From assembly GCA_963816775.1 (NCBI GenBank), contig CAWFLX010000022.1, positions 124,001 to 188,000 on the forward strand: 64,000 nt of DNA. The letters are read 5' to 3'. The stretch is from JAFAXD01 sp963816775 (GTDB lineage: Bacteria; Pseudomonadota; Alphaproteobacteria; Rhizobiales; Xanthobacteraceae). Made by a program: the position numbers and the translations under genes. The notes under the pieces were generated by a model. The model saw nothing but the letters and a program-made list of their open reading frames with translations. It was not told where the DNA came from and did no database searches. This document shows positions 25,610 to 35,401 of this stretch, piece after piece. Position 1 is the first letter of the stretch. Every line of letters starts with the position of its first letter.

Positions 25610-27001
25610 CTAAGACCCGATCTTGCCCGGGTTCATGATGCCCTGCGGATCGAGCGCGCCCTTGATGGCGCGCATCACGTCGAGCGTCGCATTGCCATGC
25701 TCGGCCGCGAGGTACTTTAGCTTGCCTTGGCCAACTCCGTGCTCGCCCGTACAGGTGCCGTCCATGGCAAGTGCGCGCGCCACCAAGCGCTCCATGAACT
25801 TTTCCGCGCGCGTCACCTCATCGGAGTCGTCCATGTCGATCAGCAGCGAAAGATGGAAGTTGCCGTCCCCGACATGCCCGGCGATCGGGGCCAACAGCCG
25901 ATTTTCCGCAATGTCGCGCTGACTTTCGGTCACGCATTCAGCAAGCTTCGAAATCGGCACGCACACGTCGGTTGCGACCGGCTGCGTACCCGGACGCAGC
26001 CCGCGGGCGGCAAAATAGGCGTCGTGGCGCGCTTGCCATAGCCGCGTGCGATCCTCTGCCCGCGTCGCCCATTCGAACGGCCCGCCGCCCAATTCGCGAG
26101 CGATCTCGCCGAACCGCTCCGACTGCTCGGCCACGCCCGCCGCGCTGCCATGGAACTCGAGAAACAGCATCGGTTGTTCAGGCAGCGTCAGCTTCGAGTA
26201 GGCATTGCAAGCTTTGACCTGTAGCGCGTCGAGCAGTTCGATGCGCGCCACCGGGATACCGGATTGGATGGTGGCGATTGTCGCGTTGCAGGCTGCCTCG
26301 ACCGATGCGAACGGGCAGATGCCGGCCGCGATCGCTTCAGGAATTCCCGCGAGCCTGAGTGTAATTTCGGTAATGACCCCCAACGTGCCCTCGGACCCGA
26401 CAAAAAGACGCGTGAGGTCGTAGCCGGCGGATGATTTCTTGGCGCGGCTGGCAGTTTTGATCAGCTCGCCGTTGGCCAGCACCGCTTTGAGCGAGAGGAC
26501 GTTGTCCTTCATTGTGCCGTAGCGCACCGCATTGGTGCCGGAGGCGCGCGTCGCCGTCATGCCGCCAAGCGACGCGTCGGCGCCTGGGTCGATCGGAAAG
26601 AACAGACCTTGATCGCGCAGATGCTCGTTGAGCGTTTTGCGCGTGATGCCGGGCTCGATCACGCAGTCGAGATCCTCGGCATGAACGGCGAGCACCCTGT
26701 TCATATCCCGCACGTCGACCGAGATGCCCCCGAACGGCGCATTGACGTGGCCCTCGAGCGACGTGCCGGTGCCGAACGCAATCACCGGCACCGCGTGCCT
26801 GGCGCAGATGCGCACGATCTGCTGCACGTCCTGTGTCGATTGCGGAAATACAACAGCATCAGGCGGCTCGTTGTGGTGCCAAGTGGTGGTGTGGCCATGC
26901 TGTTGGCGCACCGCCTGTGAAGTGACGAGGCGATTGCCGAACGCCGCCGCAAGATCGGCGATGGCGCGCGCTAGGGATTTCTCATCGGGTCTTTGACGCA
27001 T
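25610..27001 (-). CDS. FAD-binding oxidoreductase (D-lactate/glycolate dehydrogenase type, GlcD/Dld family)
   Basis: The 463-residue flavoenzyme has the FAD PCMH domain (PPDAVVFPQSTQDVQQIV, GTGTSLEGHVN, PIDPGADASLGGM, FVGSEGTLGVITE) and the FAD-oxidase C-domain with HVGDGNFHLSLLID and CTGEHGVGQGKLKYL. It fits the cytochrome-linked D-2-hydroxyacid dehydrogenases. The substrate is not fixed by sequence; D-lactate or a related hydroxyacid is most likely. It follows the TctC-like gene at a 39-base gap, in one operon with the sulfatase. Confidence 0.92.
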   Translation of the reverse strand: MRQRPDEKSLARAIADLAAAFGNRLVTSQAVRQQHGHTTTWHHNEPPDAVVFPQSTQDVQQIVRICARHAVPVIAFGTGTSLEGHVNAPFGGISVDVRDMNRVLAVHAEDLDCVIEPGITRKTLNEHLRDQGLFFPIDPGADASLGGMTATRASGTNAVRYGTMKDNVLSLKAVLANGELIKTASRAKKSSAGYDLTRLFVGSEGTLGVITEITLRLAGIPEAIAAGICPFASVEAACNATIATIQSGIPVARIELLDALQVKACNAYSKLTLPEQPMLFLEFHGSAAGVAEQSERFGEIARELGGGPFEWATRAEDRTRLWQARHDAYFAARGLRPGTQPVATDVCVPISKLAECVTESQRDIAENRLLAPIAGHVGDGNFHLSLLIDMDDSDEVTRAEKFMERLVARALAMDGTCTGEHGVGQGKLKYLAAEHGNATLDVMRAIKGALDPQGIMNPGKIGS

Positions 27002-27040
27002 CGCGCTTCACGCAAGAACCATACGACACTAGCGGGTTCG

Positions 27041-28003
27041 CTAATCCGCCACGAACCCCGACGCCTTGACGATCGGCGCCCATTTGTCGGCGTCGGCCCG
27101 TTGGATCGCCGCGAGTTCCGCCGGCGAGGTCCCGGTCGGCTTGAGACCGAACCCGATCAGGCGCTCCTTGACGTCCGGCAACGCCAGGGCTGACACGATC
27201 GCCTTGTTCAAGCGCATCACCATGTCGGGCGGCATCCGTGCCGGCCCAAACATGCCGTACCAGCCGGTCCCGACGATATCGATGCCGCTTTCCTTGAAGG
27301 TCGGCACCTCCGGAAGCTGCACCATGCGCTCCGTGTCCGACGTTGCGATCACGCGAATTTTGCCGGCACGGTGCAACTCGACAAACTCGCTGGTGGTCGA
27401 CGTCACCAGTGGAATCTGGCCACCGAGGAGATCGGCGATCGACGGCGGCGTGCCCTTGTAGGCGATGTGCGTCATCTCGACGTTCGCCGCGCGCCCGACC
27501 AGCAGGCCGAAGAAATGCGGCAGGGCGCCGGCACCGGGCGAACCGAACTGTGCCTTCGCCGGGTTGGCCTGTAACCAGGCCACCAATTCCTGCGGTGTCT
27601 TGACGGGGGAATCCGGCCCCACCGCGATCGCGAAATCGTAGGTGCAGATTTGGCTGATCGGCGTCAGGTCGGTGAATGGATCATAGTCGAGCGAACGGTA
27701 GGCATAAGGATAGATCGTCACTGCGGCGAACGGCGTGAACAACAAAGTCGTTCCGTCGGGGGCCGCGTTCTTGACCGCGTTGACCCCGATGCGTCCGCCC
27801 CCGCCGGTCCGGTTCTCGACCACGACCGTCTGGCCGAGGCTCTTCTGCAGATTGTCAGCCAGAATACGGACGGTTGCATCGCCGCTGCCCCCCGGCGCAA
27901 ATGGAAAGATGATGCGAATGCTGTTCGACTGGGCATGCGCCGGCGCCGCCAGAAACGCCGCGACTATCACCAGCGATGCAATGCGGATCACGCGATTGAT
28001 CAT
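27041..28003 (-). CDS. Bug-family (TctC-like) periplasmic binding protein
   Basis: The 320-residue protein has a signal peptide (VIAAFLAAPAHAQ region) and the Bug motifs IIFPFAPGGSGDATVRILAD, VENRTGGGGRIGVNAVK and AAPDGTTLLFTPF, with the LPEVPTFKESGIDIVGTGWYG domain. It starts at 28003 with GGAGGAG upstream and overlaps the sulfatase stop by ATGA. No TctAB permease lies nearby, so it may share a permease encoded elsewhere or act as a sensor-type binding protein. Association with the sulfatase and the FAD oxidoreductase suggests uptake of the same substrate family. Confidence 0.92.
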   Translation of the reverse strand: MINRVIRIASLVIVAAFLAAPAHAQSNSIRIIFPFAPGGSGDATVRILADNLQKSLGQTVVVENRTGGGGRIGVNAVKNAAPDGTTLLFTPFAAVTIYPYAYRSLDYDPFTDLTPISQICTYDFAIAVGPDSPVKTPQELVAWLQANPAKAQFGSPGAGALPHFFGLLVGRAANVEMTHIAYKGTPPSIADLLGGQIPLVTSTTSEFVELHRAGKIRVIATSDTERMVQLPEVPTFKESGIDIVGTGWYGMFGPARMPPDMVMRLNKAIVSALALPDVKERLIGFGLKPTGTSPAELAAIQRADADKWAPIVKASGFVAD

Positions 28004-29679
28004 TTCGCTCCTCCCAAATACCCGCTCCAAAGTTCGGCGGGAATATCATTTTCGTCCCATACCCCGATCAGAATGCCCCGACGCTCGGCCTTACCACGCA
28101 TCGCCACGATCTGCTGCTCGGAGCGGGTCTGGCGCTGCGAGAGCCGCAACCCCCACTGCGCCAGCGCGGCGGATAGGCGCGCGCGTTCGGGCTCGCAGGC
28201 CGGATCTGTGCCGAGGTCGCGCAGCTCGCGCGGATCGTTGACAAGATCAAACAACATCGGCCGAAACCCCACTGCGTGGATCAATTTCCAACGCTTGTCG
28301 GCGATCATGAACAAACGCGCATCGCGCGGCGCCACCCCAAGGTCCGCGGCCGCCGGTTGAATTGAATAGTCGTATTCGCTGATCGTGTATGGCCGCCACG
28401 CCGGCGCAGCCCGCCCGCGCAGCAACGGCATGAGCGAGCGACCCTCCAGTCGATGCGACTGATCGGCCGGATCGGCGCCAAGCGCATCCAGGAAGGTTGG
28501 CGCAAGATCGATCGCCTCTACCAGCTCGTCGCAGACCGAACCGCGCGTCGCATCGGCGTCCGGATCGTAGATGATAAGCGGGATTTTCACCGACGGCTCG
28601 TGGAAGAACTCCTTCTCACCCAGCCAATGGTCGCCGAGATAGTCGCCGTGGTCAGAGGTGAACACGACCAGCGTATTGTCGAACAAACCGCGCTGCTCAA
28701 GGAAACGAAACAGCACCCCCATCTGATCGTCGATTTGTTTGATCAAGCCCATATAGACAGGGACGACTTCGTGGCGCACCTCGTCGCGAGCGAATGCGTG
28801 GCTCACGCGATGTGCCATGAACTCGCGGAACACCGGGTGCGGATCGACGCGCTCGCTTTCCGAGCGCACTGGCGCGATCACCTCCGCAGCGCTGTACATG
28901 TCGTTGTATGGCGCGGGAGCAATGTAGGGCCAGTGCGGCTTGATGTAGGAAAGGTGCAGGCACCACGGCTTCTGGCCCAACTCGTCAATGAACTCCATGG
29001 CGCGGCGGGTCATGTAGGGCGTCTCTGAATCTTCCTCTTCCACCCGCGCCGGCTTACGGGCGTTGCGCATCGCCCAGCCGGATGCGAGTGCGTTGCCCTC
29101 ACCTTGCGCTGCGTTGGCGAAATCATGCCACGGGTTGTCGCCGGGATAGCCCTTGGCGTTGAGATATTGGTTGTAGCGCGGCTGATGGCCGTCGTAGCCA
29201 CCGTCCGGGCCGCGCGCGTGCAGGCCGTCGTCGCGCTCGTACGGGTCGAAGCCGCACTCGGACACGCGCACACCGATGATCGAGGTCGGGTCGATGCCGA
29301 GCCGCGACATGCCCTCGCGATCGGCCGCCATATGGGTCTTGCCGACCAGCACGGTGGCGACGCCGAGCGGCCGCAGGTAATCGCCCATAGTGAGCTCGCC
29401 AACCTTGAGCGGAATCCCGTTCCAGTTCGAGCCGTGCGACTGCATGTAGCGGCCAGTGTAGAAGCTCATGCGCGAGGGCCCGCAGATCGGCGACTGCACG
29501 TAGGCGCGGTTGAAACGCACGCCACGCGCCGCCAGGCCGTCGATATGCGGGGTAGCGAGCGTGGGATGGCCGTAGCACGACAGATAATCCCAGCGCAGCT
29601 GGTCGCACATGATGAACAGGATGTTCTTGACGCGTCCCGGCACGGCGATTGTGTTCCTCACTTGCAAGGTTCGCCTCAC
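28000..29679 (-). CDS. Sulfatase (alkaline-phosphatase superfamily, Cys-type)
   Basis: The 559-residue enzyme carries the sulfatase signature CGPSR at about residues 66-70, where Cys is matured to formylglycine. Metal ligands are plausible at the start (ILFIMCDQLRWD) and in VVFTSDHGDYLGDHW. No signal peptide is seen, so it may be cytoplasmic. The substrate is unknown; arylsulfatases, phosphonate monoester hydrolases and choline sulfatases share this fold. The start is a GTG at 29679, but GTG codons at 29661 and 29634 are possible alternatives. It overlaps the following tctC-like gene by ATGA. An activating enzyme for formylglycine is not in the window. Confidence 0.9.
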   Translation of the reverse strand: MRRTLQVRNTIAVPGRVKNILFIMCDQLRWDYLSCYGHPTLATPHIDGLAARGVRFNRAYVQSPICGPSRMSFYTGRYMQSHGSNWNGIPLKVGELTMGDYLRPLGVATVLVGKTHMAADREGMSRLGIDPTSIIGVRVSECGFDPYERDDGLHARGPDGGYDGHQPRYNQYLNAKGYPGDNPWHDFANAAQGEGNALASGWAMRNARKPARVEEEDSETPYMTRRAMEFIDELGQKPWCLHLSYIKPHWPYIAPAPYNDMYSAAEVIAPVRSESERVDPHPVFREFMAHRVSHAFARDEVRHEVVPVYMGLIKQIDDQMGVLFRFLEQRGLFDNTLVVFTSDHGDYLGDHWLGEKEFFHEPSVKIPLIIYDPDADATRGSVCDELVEAIDLAPTFLDALGADPADQSHRLEGRSLMPLLRGRAAPAWRPYTISEYDYSIQPAAADLGVAPRDARLFMIADKRWKLIHAVGFRPMLFDLVNDPRELRDLGTDPACEPERARLSAALAQWGLRLSQRQTRSEQQIVAMRGKAERRGILIGVWDENDIPAELWSGYLGGAK

Positions 29680-29735
29680 TCAATCACACTATGAAGGCGT
29701 TGTCCTATAGCGTCCCGTGGCGTTCCGGATTGTGC

Positions 29736-30242
29736 ATGCTTGAGCGTAGCGACCTCGAACCGCTGTTCTTCGCCCCGTTCGTCTCGTCAATCATGCGGGT
29801 CGAGCCGGCGTGGATCGACTACAACGGCCATCTCAACATGGCCTACTACAACGTATTGTTTGATCGCGCGGTGGACGAGGCCTATGAGCTGCTCGGGATC
29901 GGCCTCGACTATGTCAAGCAGCGCAGTCATTCCGTCTACACCGCCGAGGTGCACGTACGCTTTTTGCGCGAGCTGCACGCGGGCGATGCCGTGCGGGCGA
30001 CCTTCCAACTCATCGGCTACGACAGCAAGCGGCTGCACTATTTCGAGCAGCTGGTGCACGCGACCGACGGCTTCCTGGCGGCGACCTCTGAAAACCTCGC
30101 CATCCACGTCGATATGGACAGCAGCAAGAGCGCGCCGATGCCGCCGCGCGTGCTCGGCCGGCTGGAAAAGATGGCGGCCTCGCATGCACGCCTGCCCCGC
30201 CCACAGGCGGCCGGGCGCAGCGTAGGGATGAAGAAGGACTGA
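29736..30242 (+). CDS. Acyl-CoA thioesterase, hot-dog fold
   Basis: The 168-residue protein shows the 4-hydroxybenzoyl-CoA thioesterase-type pattern: VEPAWIDYNGHLNMAYYNVLFDRAVDEA, with the catalytic Asp in the DYNGH region, then VYTAEVHVRFLRELHAGD and the core strands. It resembles the thioesterase partner of carnitine/betaine degradation, but no such genes are here. The ATG at 29736 is preferred; 29691 is an alternative. It is divergent from the sulfatase operon and may share its regulatory region. The tail after residue 150 is Arg/Pro-rich. Confidence 0.85.
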   Translation: MLERSDLEPLFFAPFVSSIMRVEPAWIDYNGHLNMAYYNVLFDRAVDEAYELLGIGLDYVKQRSHSVYTAEVHVRFLRELHAGDAVRATFQLIGYDSKRLHYFEQLVHATDGFLAATSENLAIHVDMDSSKSAPMPPRVLGRLEKMAASHARLPRPQAAGRSVGMKKD

Positions 30243-30376
30243 CGGCTTCTTTACCTCTCCTCGCAAGCGGGGAGATGCGAGACTCCCCGGCGTCGAGGAA
30301 TTCCAACAGCCCGCGCCCCTCGCAAATTGGGCCCACCGGTGCCATCTTTACATCGAGAGAATCAGGATTTTGCGAT

Positions 30377-33060
30377 TTGAACGACCCGCACCAGCGTGCC
30401 TCGGCGCCTGCGCATGTGCCCGCCCCTGGCGGCATCGCCGCGCGCGCGCGCGCCGGCGCTGGTGCACCCTACCTCGCCGGACTCAATCCGGAGCAGCGCG
30501 AGGCGGTTGAAACCCTCGACGGGCCGGTGCTGGTGCTTGCCGGGGCGGGCACCGGCAAGACGCGCGTACTTACGACCCGCATCGCGCATATTCTCAGCCT
30601 GGGCCGTGCCAGGCCGTCGGAAATCCTCGCGGTCACGTTCACCAACAAGGCAGCGCGCGAGATGAAAGGACGGGTCGGCCACATGGTCGGCCAGATCGTC
30701 GAAGGCATGCCGTGGCTCGGCACCTTCCACTCGATCGGCGCCCGCATCCTGCGCCGACACGCCGAGCTCGTGGGGCTCAAACCGGATTTCACCATCCTGG
30801 ACACCGACGACCAGGTTCGGTTGCTCAAGCAGCTGATCGAAGCCGACAATATCGATGAGAAACGCTGGCCGGCGCGCATCTTCGCCGCCATGCTCGACGG
30901 CTGGAAGAACCGCGGGCTCACGCCCGAGCAGGTCCCGCCCGGCGAAGCCGCGAGCTTCGCCAATGGCCGCGGGCTTTATCTCTACAAAGCCTACCAGGCG
31001 CGGCTGAAGGTGCTTAATGCCGCCGACTTTGGCGACTTGCTGATCGAAGATATCCGGCTGTTTCGCGAGCATCCGGAGATGCTGCGCGGCTACCAGGCGC
31101 GCTTCAAGTTCGTTCTCGTCGATGAATATCAAGACACCAACGTGGCGCAGTATCTCTGGTTACGGCTACTGGCGCAGCGGGGTGCAAACCGTGAACCCGC
31201 GGGCCTCATCCTTCGAGACGCCGCGCTGAGCGCGGCTCCCAGGTGAGGAGGAAGGGCCGGATGCGGGAGATGACGTGGAAACCGTCGATCGCGACCTCAC
31301 CCTGAGGAGCGCGGCGGCACGCCGCGCGACTGGAGGGCGAGGTCGAGGCGCAACCTAGCGCCCCCAAGAACATCTGCTGTGTCGGCGACGATGACCAATC
31401 GATCTACGGCTGGCGCGGCGCCGAGGTCGACAACATCCTGCGCTTCGAGCACGACTTCCCGGGCGCGAAGATCATCAGGCTCGAGCGCAACTATCGCTCG
31501 ACCGGCCACATCCTGGCGGCCGCTTCGCACCTGATCTCTCACAACGAAGGCCGGCTCGGCAAGACGCTGCGTACCGAAGACGAGGACGGTGAGAAGGTCA
31601 CCGTTACCTCGGCCTGGGACTCCGAGGAGGAGGCGCGCGCCGTCGGCGAGGAGATCGAGCAGCTGCAACGCCAGCAGCATGCGCTCAACGAGATCGCGAT
31701 CCTGGTGCGCGCCTCGTTCCAAATGCGCGAGTTCGAAGATCGGTTCGTGACGTTGGGCCTGCCCTATCGGGTGATCGGGGGCCCGCGCTTTTACGAGCGA
31801 GCGGAAATTCGTGATGCGCTCGCCTACCTCCGCCTCGTCAATCAGCCGGCTGACGATCTTGCGTTCGAGCGCATCGTCAACGTGCCCAAGCGCGGGCTGG
31901 GCGACGCCACCGTCAAACTCCTGCATGATCGCGCACGGGCGGCCGGCGTCCCGCTGCTCGAGGCAGCACGCGCAGTCACCGCGACCGAGCAGCTCAAGCC
32001 CAAGCCGCGCGCGGCGCTGCGCGACCTCGTCGCCGCGCTCGACCGCTGGCGGGGACAGCGCGAGGTCACCCCACACAACGAGCTTGCCGAGATCGTCCTC
32101 GATGAGTTCGGCTACACCGAGATGTGGCAGAAGGAACATTCCGCCGACGCGGCCGGCCGGCTCGAAAACCTCAAGGAGCTGGTACGCTCCATGGAAGAGT
32201 TCGAGAACCTGCAGGGTTTCCTCGAGCACGTCGCGCTGGTGATGGATGCGGACGGCGGCGCTGATGCCGACGCGGTCTCGATCATGACCTTGCACTCCGC
32301 CAAGGGGCTCGAGTTCGACACCGTGTTCCTGCCCGGCTGGGAGGAAGGGCTCCTGCCGCACCAGCGCTCGCTCGACGAGCAGGGCCGCGCCGGGCTCGAA
32401 GAGGAGCGGCGTCTCGCCCACGTCGGCCTCACACGCGCGCGCCGGCGCGCCAAAATTTCGTTTGTCGCCAACCGCCGCATCCACGGCTCGTGGTCCTCCT
32501 CGCTGCCGTCGCGCTTCATCGATGAGCTGCCGGAAGGCAACGTCCAGGTGACGGAGTTGCAGGGCGGCTTTTCAGCCTACGGGAACTACGGTTCCCGCTT
32601 CGACACCATGGGAACATTCGGCTCGAGCTATCGCACGCCGGGTTGGCAGCGCGCGCAGCGGCGCGGGCGCCGTGAGTTCGACGAGGAAAACCAGGATGTC
32701 GACTACGGCGAGCATTCCTCGCCATTCGCAGCCCCGCGTTACGAGGACTTTGACGATGTCGAAGCTTCCGCAGTTCGCGCGCGCCATCTCGCCGACGCTG
32801 CGCGCACGCGCGAGCGAACCGAACGCCCGGCCGAGCGCGGCGCAGGCGGCGCGACCCGTCGCGCCGCCCCGCTGACGATCGAGGGTGAGCTCGTTGCAAA
32901 ATCCACCGGAACGGTGTCGCCCTACGCGATCGGCGACCGGGTGTTTCACCTCAAGTTCGGCAACGGCAACGTTACCCACGTGGAAGGCAACAAGCTCGTG
33001 ATTCAATTCGACAAGGCAGGTGAGAAGCGGGTGCTGGACAGTTTCGTCGAGCGCGTGTGA
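30377..33060 (+). pseudogene. UvrD/PcrA DNA helicase, interrupted by an inserted repeat
   Basis: The gene is a superfamily 1A helicase split by about 160 inserted bases. The first part (30377-31246) carries LNPEQREAVETL, Walker A GAGTGKT near residue 56, and Walker B in VLVDEYQDTN near 31115-31140. It then runs into a stop at 31244-31246. The second part stays open from 31306 and resumes with motif III in CCVGDDDQSIYGWRGAEVDN, motif IV, AKGLEFDTVF and LTRARRRAK, ending at 33060 with the usual PcrA-type C-terminal tail. The break lies exactly between motifs II and III. The TTG start at 30377 is tentative. A functional helicase from this copy seems impossible without the insert being removed. 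Confidence 0.88.
31204..31343. repeat. Pair of inverted palindromic (REP/BIME-like) repeats inside uvrD
   Basis: Two related palindromes face each other. The first (31204-31249) reads CCTCATCCTTCGAGAC, a stem GCCGCGC-TGA-GCGCGGC at 31220-31236, then GGTGAGGA. The second (31295-31343) reads CCTCACCCTGAGGAGC, a perfect 8-bp stem GCGCGGCG-GCA-CGCCGCGC at 31309-31327, then GGGCGAGGT. Each is the approximate reverse complement of the other. About 45 bases separate them. Such elements are usually found between genes in this group of bacteria; here they lie inside a coding region. Confidence 0.78.
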
Positions 33061-33229
33061 GAGGTAGAGACCGACCGGCACTCACACGCAGCGTGCGTTG
33101 GATTTTTTTGCGCGCCTGGCAAATCTGGGAACCTTGCGGACGCCGAGCAGCTGGCATCCATGGTTTTTCGGCATTCGGAGCGCTGATGGCTAACGTCCCG
33201 CTGGCCGAGCGTGCTAGGCTCGCGGTTGC

Positions 33230-33478
33230 ATGCTCAAGCGCGAGACGTTTTCGATCGACAATATCTACGTGCCGACCAAGCGCCGCACGACGCTCAAGCC
33301 TGAGCACGTGCGCGAGATCGCCGAGAGCATGCTCGCCAACGGCCAAGAAACGCCGATTCTGGTCCGGCAGGACGGCGCCCGCTACGTTCTGGTTGAGGGA
33401 TTGCACCGGCTCGAGGCCGCCAAGGCACTCGGGGAGACGACGATTTTCGGATATCTGGTGCAAGCAGCGAAGCATTAG
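33230..33478 (+). CDS. Small ParB N-terminal-domain protein
   Basis: The 82-residue protein is only the ParB/sulfiredoxin-like N-terminal fold: FSIDNIYVPTKRRTTLKPEHVREIAESM, then GQETPILVRQDGARYVLVEGLHRLEAAKALGE. The GLHRLEAAKALG stretch corresponds to the ParB box II region (GERRxxAA in ParB), with His in place of Glu. No helix-turn-helix or dimerisation domain follows, so it is not a chromosome-partition ParB. Its role is unknown; the fold can bind nucleotides. Confidence 0.82.
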   Translation: MLKRETFSIDNIYVPTKRRTTLKPEHVREIAESMLANGQETPILVRQDGARYVLVEGLHRLEAAKALGETTIFGYLVQAAKH

Positions 33479-33490
33479 TCGGATGAGCAC

Positions 33491-33521
33491 CCGGCGATCT
33501 ACCGGAGCCGCTTTTCTTTTT
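33491..33521 (+). terminator. Possible terminator after the ParB-like gene
   Basis: A weak GC hairpin (CCGG at 33491-33494 with CCGG at 33502-33505, or CGGC with GCCG at 33507-33510) is followed by CTTTTCTTTTTC. The T-rich run is clear but the stem is only four base pairs. Confidence 0.35.
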
Positions 33522-33538
33522 CTATGCGGCCTCGGGCG

Positions 33539-33745
33539 CTATCTGCGCTTAGCAACCTGAGCCGGCGCCAAGCGGGCGTCCGTGGAGTTCGCGACGAGCA
33601 CAAAGCTTTCCCGCGCGGCGAGCACCTTGCCTGTCATCTCTTGGTCGAAGCGAGTCAGACACACCTTGCTGCAGAACGCCTGGCGCCAGTGGTAGTAACG
33701 CACGAGGCCGAATTTTCCTCCGCAGTACCTGCACTGATTTTTCAT
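33539..33745 (-). CDS. Small zinc-finger-like protein
   Basis: The 68-residue protein has CRYCGGKFGLVRYYHWRQAFCSKVC, i.e. CxxC then CxxxC with an HW before the second pair, a compact treble-clef-like zinc site. The rest is LTRFDQEMTGKVLA and a basic tail. Similar small proteins occur in Bradyrhizobium-type genomes. The start at 33745 places the zinc site at the N-terminus; the frame is open to 33790. Function unknown. Confidence 0.65.
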   Translation of the reverse strand: MKNQCRYCGGKFGLVRYYHWRQAFCSKVCLTRFDQEMTGKVLAARESFVLVANSTDARLAPAQVAKRR

Positions 33746-34097
33746 GCGCAAGATCTCATTTAACACTCGGGACTCACGCCTTTGAAACAAACGCCTGAGC
33801 TTGCGTCACTCCCTTCATCGCAAACGTCTTAACTTGCCTGGTAGCCGGTCGGTTCCGCAGATCTCCATTCGAAATGTCGCAGCGAGGTACTCGGAACCAC
33901 CCACCCAACGGGAGTGCAATGCAGCGCCAACTATTTCATGCGCTGCAACGCACGGAACAGCTTTCGCAACGGCGCGTTGATTCAACGACCTTTGAGGAGG
34001 CCTGACGAAGCGAGCCGGTGTACCGCGACTTGCTGCGGCTGAAGTCGCTGCGACCCCGAGCAGCGAGCGTCCTGAATCCTCCCGGGCGGAGGGGTCA

Positions 34098-35321
34098 ATG
34101 GCGAAGCGAATTTTCTCGACCAACGTCGCTGGCGCGCTCGGGAGTGGCGCAGTGTGTGGCCTCGCACTCGCGGGCGCGGTATGGGCGGTCGCAACCTTTG
34201 CGGCGAGCCCGCCGCTGTCGCTTACGTCATCGGCTCGCGCAGGCCTGCACAAAATTGCTTCCCGCAATTTGGCGAGTTTCGCAGACATTGTCGACGCGGT
34301 GAAGCCGACGGTGTTTGCCGTGGAAGCGAGGCTCGCCCGCGATGCGGCGCAAGATGCGCAAGAACAAGATAGCGACGACGCCGATTCCGACGTGCCGCCG
34401 TCGACCGATACTCCACCGCGACTTCCAATCCCAAACGATACGCCCGACACACCGTCGCCCAAGCGCCGGCTGCTGACGTCGCAAGGATCCGGATTTTTCA
34501 TCTCGCCCGACGGCTACGCGGTGACTAACAGCCATGTGGTCGAAAATGCGGAGTCCGCGCAAATTCTGGCCGACGATCAGAAGATCTACGCGGCCAAGGT
34601 TGTCGGGACTGACCCGGTCAGCGATCTGGCCTTGCTCAAGGTCGACGGTCGCAACGACTTCCCGTCGGTGACGCTCGCGGACGAAACGCCCCGCATCGGC
34701 AGCTGGGTTCTGGCGTTCGGCAATCCGTTCGGACTTGGTGGCACCGTGACAGCCGGGATCGTCTCGGCGCGCGAGCGCAATCTCGGTATCGGTGGGTATC
34801 AGGATCTCATTCAAATCGATGCGCCCATCAACAAAGGGGATTCAGGCGGCCCGAGCTTCGACCTCGACGGCAGGGTTATCGGCGTCAACACCATGATCTT
34901 CTCGCCCTCGGGCGGATCGATCGGCATCGCATTCGCGATCCCGGCGGAAACGGTCAAGACCGTCATCCCTCAACTCAAGGACAAGGGCACAGTTGCGCAC
35001 GGCTGGCTTGGCGTACAGATGGCGCCGATGCCCCCAAACCTCGCCGACGCCCTCGGGCTGAAGGACGTGCGAGGAGCGTTGGTCGTGAAGCTCGAGGCGG
35101 CAGGCCCGGCGGCGAAGGCCGGGATCATGTCGGGCGACGTCATAACGTCGGTCAACGGTGACCCGATCAAGCAGGCTGGCGACTTGGCTAAGAGGGTCAG
35201 CAACTCGGCTCCGGGAACCTCGCTCAAGCTCGATGTCGTGCGCGCACGCGAGCAGAAGGTCGTGATGGTCACGCTAGCGCAAATGCCGATTCCACGATCG
35301 GCATCCGGAGCTAGCCGCTAG
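34098..35321 (+). CDS. Trypsin-like serine protease with one PDZ domain (S1C, DegS/HtrA-like)
   Basis: The 407-residue protein has an N-terminal membrane or signal segment (SGAVCGLALAGAVWAVATFA), then an acidic linker rich in Asp, Ser and Pro (residues 90-120). The protease domain has His in VTNSHVVENAES, Asp in DPVSDLALLKVD and Ser in INKGDSGGPSFD, and one PDZ domain near GWLGVQMAPMP. It is distinct from the DegP at 9647. It may act as an envelope-stress protease. The ATG is preceded by GGAGGGG. Confidence 0.93.
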   Translation: MAKRIFSTNVAGALGSGAVCGLALAGAVWAVATFAASPPLSLTSSARAGLHKIASRNLASFADIVDAVKPTVFAVEARLARDAAQDAQEQDSDDADSDVPPSTDTPPRLPIPNDTPDTPSPKRRLLTSQGSGFFISPDGYAVTNSHVVENAESAQILADDQKIYAAKVVGTDPVSDLALLKVDGRNDFPSVTLADETPRIGSWVLAFGNPFGLGGTVTAGIVSARERNLGIGGYQDLIQIDAPINKGDSGGPSFDLDGRVIGVNTMIFSPSGGSIGIAFAIPAETVKTVIPQLKDKGTVAHGWLGVQMAPMPPNLADALGLKDVRGALVVKLEAAGPAAKAGIMSGDVITSVNGDPIKQAGDLAKRVSNSAPGTSLKLDVVRAREQKVVMVTLAQMPIPRSASGASR

Positions 35322-35401
35322 GGCGGTGAAACCGACAGCCACCGAACGCGCCCCCATCGCGAACGTGAGGCGCAAACGGGTTGGGGCGCAGGGGCCCGCT
35401 C

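Noticed and set aside
31204..31343. Intein or programmed frameshift in uvrD
   Set aside because: The insert has a stop codon, is too short for an intein, and consists of palindromic repeats rather than coding sequence.
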